From: Bacillota bacterium
GTDB lineage: Bacteria > Bacillota_E > Symbiobacteriia > Symbiobacteriales > Symbiobacteriaceae
Direction: 5' to 3'
DNA: 10,664 nucleotides
NCBI GenBank assembly: GCA_003242675.1
Contig: QGVE01000096.1
Location: 1 to 10,664, forward strand
The translations under genes and the position numbers were made by a program. Shown piece by piece: positions 7,338-10,664 of this stretch. Positions within the stretch are counted from its first letter, which is position 1. Each line of letters begins with the position of its first letter. A model generated the notes under the pieces. The model was not told where the DNA came from, ran no database searches, and saw nothing but the letters and a program-made list of their open reading frames with translations.

Positions 7338-7400
7338 GGATTGGAGTGGGTCGGCGGGCGTCCGGCATGATGGGTTGGAGCGGATCGGCGGGCGTCCGGC
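7333..7400 (+). repeat. 34-bp tandem duplication upstream of small membrane gene
   Basis: Two copies stand directly end to end at 7333-7366 and 7367-7400, and 31 of 34 bases agree. Both begin ATGATGG and end TCGGCGGGCGTCCGGC. The first copy includes the -10 of the candidate promoter. The second supplies only a weaker CATGAT at the same place. The duplication therefore sits in the likely 5' untranslated region. It could be a doubled protein-binding site, a doubled RNA element, or a chance slippage product. In one frame it would encode similar peptides, but no start site in it is well placed for a real gene. Confidence 0.8.
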
Positions 7401-7422
7401 ACGGTGACGGGAGGTGCCCCCG

Positions 7423-7800
7423 GTGGCGGTGGCGTTGGCAGTCGTCTTCTACGGCTCGGCGCTCTTCGGGCTGGCCGCTGGCGCCCTCGGGGCACTCGGC
7501 CGGCCCCGGTGGTACTGGTGGGCCGCCCTGGCGGCCTACGTCTGCAGCTTCCTCTCCGGCTTCAGCATCGGCCTGTACCTGCTCAGCGCGGCCTTCGTGT
7601 TCTTATGCCTGGCAGCCGGCCATGCGGCCCGGCTTATCCGCACCCGCCTGCACGCGGTCCTCGCCGCTGCCCTCGGCCTGGGGCTCTGGCTCGCCGCGGT
7701 GCTCACGATCGACGACTACTGGCTCTTCCTCCCCTTCCATCTGCTCGACCCGTGGCTGTCCAGCGGCACGAGCGGCGGCGGAAGCGGGGTCTGCGTTTGA
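7423..7800 (+). CDS. Small multi-pass membrane protein, unknown function
   Basis: The 125-residue protein is mostly hydrophobic. Likely membrane segments lie at about 2-26, 31-49, 50-67 and 77-96, with a basic cluster RLIRTRLH (70-77) between the last two. After them comes a short aromatic and acidic stretch, then a Ser/Gly-rich tail ending GVCV. The GTG start at 7423 is chosen because GGGAGG (7409-7414) lies eight bases upstream. A GTG in the same frame at 7414 overlaps that ribosome binding site and is unlikely to be used. No enzyme motif or family is recognised. It follows pyc on the same strand after 144 bases but has its own candidate promoter. Clean hydrophobic periodicity and a good ribosome binding site argue that it is real. 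A role in transport, envelope or signalling cannot be told from sequence alone. Confidence 0.72.
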   Translation: MAVALAVVFYGSALFGLAAGALGALGRPRWYWWAALAAYVCSFLSGFSIGLYLLSAAFVFLCLAAGHAARLIRTRLHAVLAAALGLGLWLAAVLTIDDYWLFLPFHLLDPWLSSGTSGGGSGVCV

Positions 7801-7815
7801 CCGGCTGCCCGGAGC

Positions 7816-7839
7816 CGGGCGGCCGGCCACGCACCGGGA
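7816..7839 (+). repeat. 24-bp exact copy of an internal pyc segment
   Basis: Positions 7816-7839 match 6732-6755 inside pyc without a mismatch. Weaker similarity runs on for about 18 more bases, including TGCTC. In one reading frame the copy encodes GRPATHREMLLAVL, against GRPATHREVLSEVL in pyc (residues 966-979), so the match is also in the protein sense. The open frame around it continues to a stop at 7889-7891 but has no start of its own. It may be a remnant of a duplicated gene fragment, part of a dispersed repeat, or a recombination scar. The GC-rich GCCCGG-AG-CCGGGC (7807-7820) just before it can also fold into a small hairpin after the membrane gene's stop. Confidence 0.6.
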
Positions 7840-7883
7840 AATGCTCCTGGCGGTGTTAAGGCAATCTCGCGATGTATTTTGGG

Positions 7884-8049
7884 TAATATGACAGGAGCGA
7901 GGTCGCAGGTGGCCGAATGTCGTTCCTTCCCGAGTGCGGCCACCTTCACCGCTGCACTTCATCCATCGCCGGCGGCTGTTTCCGCGGGTCCCGGAGGCAG
8001 CCATGCGCCCAGGGACTCTGAAGGAACGGCCGGAGAGGAGGGCGCAGCC
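7884..8049 (+). promoter_or_regulatory. Structured leader before second small membrane gene
   Basis: An AT-rich island at 7871-7890 contains TAATAT (7884-7889), a plausible -10 without a good -35. The 160 bases after it have several strong pairings. One is AGGTGGCCG (7907-7915) with CGGCCACCT (7937-7945). A competing pair is AGTGC (7933-7937) with GCACT (7954-7958), which cannot form together with the first. The third is a 10-bp stem with two G-U pairs, GGCTGTTTCC (7974-7983) with GGAGGCAGCC (7993-8002). The last hides a GGAGG five bases before an ATG (8003) that opens a 27-codon basic reading frame ending at 8086. That frame overlaps the start of the next gene out of frame. The arrangement could be a leader peptide or RNA switch, but I recognise no known riboswitch or T-box motif. 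Confidence 0.35.
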
Positions 8050-8334
8050 ATGCTCGCTCTTCAGGTTCTCGCGCTGTTTGCGTTGATCATCGCATTGGCT
8101 GCCTTGTTTGGACGCCTCTTTGCCGAAGACCCGTCGGAACCCGCCCTGCTCTGGAAACTCGCCGGATACGGTCTCCTGGGTCTTTTCACCTTCAGCCTCA
8201 ACGGCATCCCCTTCCCGGTCGGGTACGTGATCGCGCTCATCCTCGGCTTCCGGGCCTCGCTAAACAGCCGGGCACGGCTGGCCTCGGCGACGGCGACCTT
8301 CGTGCTGTGGCTCCTGGGGCACCTCTTCGGGTAA
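8050..8334 (+). CDS. Small multi-pass membrane protein, unknown function
   Basis: The 94-residue hydrophobic protein has four likely membrane segments at about 2-24, 33-50, 54-68 and 76-93. A short acidic loop (AEDPSEP, 25-31) and a basic loop (RASLNSRAR, 68-76) separate them. The ATG at 8050 stands eight bases after a perfect AGGAGG (8036-8041), which fixes the start well. No motif or family is recognised, and it has no evident similarity to the 125-residue membrane protein before it. It is the last rightward gene before a two-way terminator and probably forms its own transcription unit with a long leader. The good ribosome binding site and regular hydrophobic pattern make a real gene likely. 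Function is unknown. Confidence 0.75.
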   Translation: MLALQVLALFALIIALAALFGRLFAEDPSEPALLWKLAGYGLLGLFTFSLNGIPFPVGYVIALILGFRASLNSRARLASATATFVLWLLGHLFG

Positions 8335-8366
8335 GCCGGAACGCTGCCGGAGAAGTGGGCACAAGT

Positions 8367-8406
8367 AAGCAGGCGGTCCCGCCACTGGAGCGGGACCGCC
8401 TTGCTT
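8367..8406. terminator. Two-way hairpin terminator between convergent genes
   Basis: A perfect 11-bp stem, GGCGGTCCCGC (8372-8382) and GCGGGACCGCC (8390-8400), encloses a 7-base loop and is extended by AAGC (8367-8370) and GCTT (8403-8406) with a small bulge. It begins 32 bases after the stop at 8334 of the rightward membrane gene and touches the stop codon of the leftward ATPase gene at 8406. It could end transcription from both sides. T runs are short on either strand. Confidence 0.8.
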
Positions 8407-9716
8407 CACCTCTCCTGCGACCGCTGGCTCCGCAGCTTCGCCTCCAGGTCGTCCACAAACTGCCGGGCGGTGCGGCCCGACAGCCCGTTCTGCCAGAGGG
8501 CCCAGCGCCGGGCGGCCTCCCGCAGCTCCTCCCGCCCGATGGGCAGCCCGCGCCGGGCGGCCAGGTGCTCCACGATCCGCAGGTATTGCTCCTGGTCCGG
8601 GCGCAGGAACAGGATCGTGCGGCCGAACCGGTCCGCGAGCGAGAGCCGCTCCTCCAGGGCGTCCTGCCCGTGCACCTCCGCCTCTTCAGGGCTGCCCCGG
8701 TCAGACCAGCGCTCGGGCACCATGTGGCGGCGGTTCGAGGTCACGTAGAGCACCAGGTTCGGCGGGCGCCGCTCCAGCGCCCCCTCCAGCAGCGACTTGA
8801 ACGCCCGGTACTCGGCGTCGTCGGCCTCGAAGGTGAGGTCGTCGAGGAACAGCACGAACCGCTGCGGGTACCGGCGCACGGTGCGGTACAGGTCCCCCAG
8901 GGTCCCGAGCCGGTCCCGGCTCACCTCCACCAGGCGGAGTCCGGCCTCTCCGTAGCGCAGCGCGAGCCCGCGCACCAGCGATGACTTTCCCGTGCCGCGC
9001 GGCCCGTACAGCAGCAGGTTCAGGCCGGGGCCCCCGCGCAGGAAGGCCTCGGTGTTCTCCTGCACCGCCGCCTTCTGATCCTCCAGTCCGGCCAGGTCGT
9101 CCAGGTCCACCAGATCCGGCTCCTCCACGGGCTGCAGGCCGGCACCGTCCCACGTGAGGAACCAGGTGCTGGCCACCGGCCCGAACCCCTGGGCGCGGTG
9201 GAAGGCCGCCAGCTCGTCGACCAGGTCCGCCCAGTCCTCAGCCTGGGCCAGCCGGCGGGCCATGGCGCGGAAAGCCGGGGAGACGAACGGCCCGTCTCCC
9301 TCGGAATCGACCCGCCCCGCCCAGGTGGGGAGCCGTTCATGCGGCACGCCGCCCCCCAGGAGCGCTGGGCACCGCACCCGGGAGATCCGGAAGCACGCCT
9401 GCAGGTGCATCAGGTCCCACGCCGCCGCCTCCCGGAGCGGGGGACTCACGCGTCCGGCCGAGGCCGCCCGCGTGAAGGCGTTGTCCGCACAGAGCACCGT
9501 GCGGATGAGGTAGTCCCGCCAGGCATCTCCCGTCGGTCCGGGCACGTCCCCGGCCTGGTACAGCGTCCGCACGAGGTCCAGATAGGCCCCCAAGGCCGTC
9601 TCGTCGTCCTGGTTCAGGGCCCGCAGGAACGCGTCCATCGCCGCGCCCGGGCCGGCGGTGAACAGGTCCCGGTAGAGCACCAGGGACTCCGAAGGCGGCC
9701 GTGTCGTGTCGTTCAT
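8406..9716 (-). CDS. DUF815-type AAA+ ATPase
   Basis: A cytoplasmic ATPase of 436 residues with a C-terminal AAA+ module. Walker A is GPRGTGKSS (238-246, with K244) and Walker B is FVLFLDDLTFE (287-297, with D292 and D293). A sensor-1-like segment is YVTSNRRHMVPE (324-335), a likely arginine-finger region is ADRFGRT (361-367), and SGRTARQF (413-420) is a possible sensor 2. The order and wording of these motifs fit the DUF815 family (predicted ATPases, function not established). Residues 1-195 form a helical N-terminal region typical of that family and have no catalytic motif that I recognise. The ATG at 9716 is preceded by GGGGGGAG on the minus strand, part of which lies in a CCCCCC/GGGGGG hairpin. 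It follows the coiled-coil gene by 51 bases, so co-transcription is likely. Family assignment is firm; its substrate is unknown. Confidence 0.9.
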   Translation of the reverse strand: MNDTTRPPSESLVLYRDLFTAGPGAAMDAFLRALNQDDETALGAYLDLVRTLYQAGDVPGPTGDAWRDYLIRTVLCADNAFTRAASAGRVSPPLREAAAWDLMHLQACFRISRVRCPALLGGGVPHERLPTWAGRVDSEGDGPFVSPAFRAMARRLAQAEDWADLVDELAAFHRAQGFGPVASTWFLTWDGAGLQPVEEPDLVDLDDLAGLEDQKAAVQENTEAFLRGGPGLNLLLYGPRGTGKSSLVRGLALRYGEAGLRLVEVSRDRLGTLGDLYRTVRRYPQRFVLFLDDLTFEADDAEYRAFKSLLEGALERRPPNLVLYVTSNRRHMVPERWSDRGSPEEAEVHGQDALEERLSLADRFGRTILFLRPDQEQYLRIVEHLAARRGLPIGREELREAARRWALWQNGLSGRTARQFVDDLEAKLRSQRSQER

Positions 9717-9724
9717 CGCGCTCT

Positions 9725-9739
9725 CCCCCCTGTGGGGGG
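9725..9739 (-). promoter_or_regulatory. Hairpin overlapping ribosome binding site of the DUF815 ATPase gene
   Basis: CCCCCC (9725-9730), TGT, GGGGGG (9734-9739) form a perfect 6-bp stem with a 3-base loop. In leftward mRNA the second arm is the GGGGGG that continues into GAGAGCGCG before the ATG, so folding would cover the ribosome binding site. It could damp translation of the ATPase relative to the gene upstream. This is inferred from sequence only. Confidence 0.45.
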
Positions 9740-9767
9740 TATTGGCCGGGGACGGCGCCGATTCCTC

Positions 9768-10613
9768 TCACGTCCCGGGCGCGGACGTATGCAGCCGCTT
9801 CTGCAGGTGGAAGACCTTCTCGTCCAGCTCCATCCACTTGTTGCTCAGGTAGTCGAGCCGCTCCTCGATCCGGCGCAGCCGCCGCTCCAGCGAGCCCTCC
9901 TCAAGACGCCCGCGGCCTGCGGCCCCTTCGGGGCCAGCCTGCCCGGGGGCGCCCGCCGCCCGCCCGGGGACGGCCTTCCCGCCGCCCACCGCCGCGAGCT
10001 CCGCACCCATCGCGACGGAACCGTACCCCAGCGCCAGGGCCGCGATGTCCCCGGGGCTGCCTCCGACCGGGCCGGTGCTGGCATGCCGGGCGTTCGCTTC
10101 AGCCGGGGTTCCTGCAGTACCGTCCGGCCCGTGGCCACCGTCGCCCGGGCTGCCCTGCCCCCAGCCGCTTGCCGCGGCGCTGCCTTCCTGCACGTGGCCG
10201 GCAGCGCCCGGCCTGCCCTGGCCACTGCCGCTCCCCGGGGCGCTGCCCACGGCGCACGCGGCGCCGACCACACCCGAGGGGCTCCCGGCCTCCCCGGCAC
10301 CGCCCCCCGCCGGCCCGCCGCCGGCCGTCGCCGCCGCGACCGGCTCCGCCCCGCCGCCCTCATTCCGCCCCCCGGACCCGGCCGGGCCGCCCTCCGCCTT
10401 CCCGCCCTCGCCCCCGTCTGAGCCGGCCCGGCCGGGGGCGCCGCTCCCACCGCCGCCGTGCTCGCCCTTCCTCCAGCTGGCCCTCAGTTCGGCCCGAAGC
10501 GACTCCACGTCGCCCTGGACGCTCTTGATCTTGTATCGCAGCTCCCTCACCTCGCCGATCAGTTCCTCCAGCCGGTTGAAGCTGGCCTTCAGGAGCTCTT
10601 CCGTCTTGTCCAT
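9768..10613 (-). CDS. Coiled-coil / Gly-rich linker / coiled-coil protein, unknown function
   Basis: A 281-residue protein with three parts. Residues 1-48 form a charged amphipathic helix with heptad-like Leu/Ile spacing (for example TEELLKA and LEELIGEVRELRYKI). Residues about 51-235 are dominated by Gly, Ala, Pro and Ser and are probably disordered. A few Gly-X-Y triplets occur near 57-71 but do not continue as collagen would. Within this part, residues 189-209 (DIAALALGYGSVAMGAELAA) are more hydrophobic and may be helical. Residues 237-275 form a second coiled coil (LERRLRRIEERLDYL, then LDEKVFHLQKRL). No signal peptide or enzyme motif is seen. The ATG at 10613 has GGGGGTG about five bases before it on the minus strand, a modest ribosome binding site. 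The conserved-looking helices at both ends support this frame over the long overlapping frames on the plus strand. It lies 51 bases upstream of the DUF815 ATPase gene, probably in one operon, and may be its partner or scaffold. Confidence 0.75.
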   Translation of the reverse strand: MDKTEELLKASFNRLEELIGEVRELRYKIKSVQGDVESLRAELRASWRKGEHGGGGSGAPGRAGSDGGEGGKAEGGPAGSGGRNEGGGAEPVAAATAGGGPAGGGAGEAGSPSGVVGAACAVGSAPGSGSGQGRPGAAGHVQEGSAAASGWGQGSPGDGGHGPDGTAGTPAEANARHASTGPVGGSPGDIAALALGYGSVAMGAELAAVGGGKAVPGRAAGAPGQAGPEGAAGRGRLEEGSLERRLRRIEERLDYLSNKWMELDEKVFHLQKRLHTSAPGT

Positions 10614-10664
10614 CCTGACACCCCCGCGCCGGTAGTATTCCCCAGGGCGCAGAGGAGCCAGTGA

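Noticed and set aside
3757..7368. 1203-codon open frame opposite pyc
   Set aside because: It is the antisense shadow of pyc in GC-rich DNA. It is rich in His, Arg, Gly and Leu with no domain pattern, while the plus strand has every pyruvate carboxylase motif.
7900..8049. T-box or known riboswitch
   Set aside because: The conserved T-box sequence and a downstream terminator are not present, and I recognise no other known aptamer core.
10107..10463. Collagen-like protein
   Set aside because: Gly-X-Y triplets last only about five repeats near residues 57-71 and then lose register.
9198..10635. Long plus-strand frames opposite the ATPase and coiled-coil genes
   Set aside because: They have shadow composition and no ribosome binding sites. 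The minus strand has Walker motifs and clear amphipathic helices instead.

Overview
The window is about 10.7 kb of GC-rich bacterial DNA. It carries GTG and TTG starts, strong AGGAGG-type ribosome binding sites, and a binding-protein transporter of the lipoprotein type whose ATPase gene is not next to it. A full-length single-chain pyruvate carboxylase sits beside it. Together these suggest a high-GC Gram-positive-type bacterium, possibly a Symbiobacterium-like Firmicute. That taxonomic guess is an inference from style; nothing in the window proves it.

Layout. Positions 1-360 hold no gene. They hold an array of 73-bp tandem repeats in alternating A and B versions. A strong hairpin (368-396) follows and probably ends the leftward operon. 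Next come three minus-strand genes, transcribed ugpA (2741-3670), ugpE (1917-2744) and ugpB (409-1788), which form a glycerol-3-phosphate/glycerophosphodiester type ABC importer without its ATPase. A 170-bp AT-richer divergent region (3671-3840) separates ugpA from the rightward pyc gene (3841-7278), a complete 1145-residue pyruvate carboxylase. Downstream on the plus strand are two small multi-pass membrane proteins of unknown function (7423-7800 and 8050-8334). Each is preceded by a region with promoter-like, repeat or hairpin features. A two-way hairpin terminator (8367-8406) separates them from two minus-strand genes that converge on them. These are a coiled-coil/Gly-rich/coiled-coil protein of unknown function (9768-10613) and, 51 bp downstream of it, a DUF815-type AAA+ ATPase (8406-9716).

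How the genes may work together. The Ugp importer brings in glycerol 3-phosphate, which enters central metabolism as triose phosphate. Pyruvate carboxylase makes oxaloacetate from pyruvate for anaplerosis or gluconeogenesis. Their divergent arrangement allows shared control but does not prove it. The coiled-coil protein and the ATPase are probably co-transcribed and may act together. I found no CRISPR array, RNA gene, transposase or phage gene. The least explained parts are the 73-bp repeat array, the 34-bp duplication overlapping a promoter, the pyc-like fragment at 7816-7839, the structured leader before the second small membrane gene, and the coiled-coil/ATPase pair.
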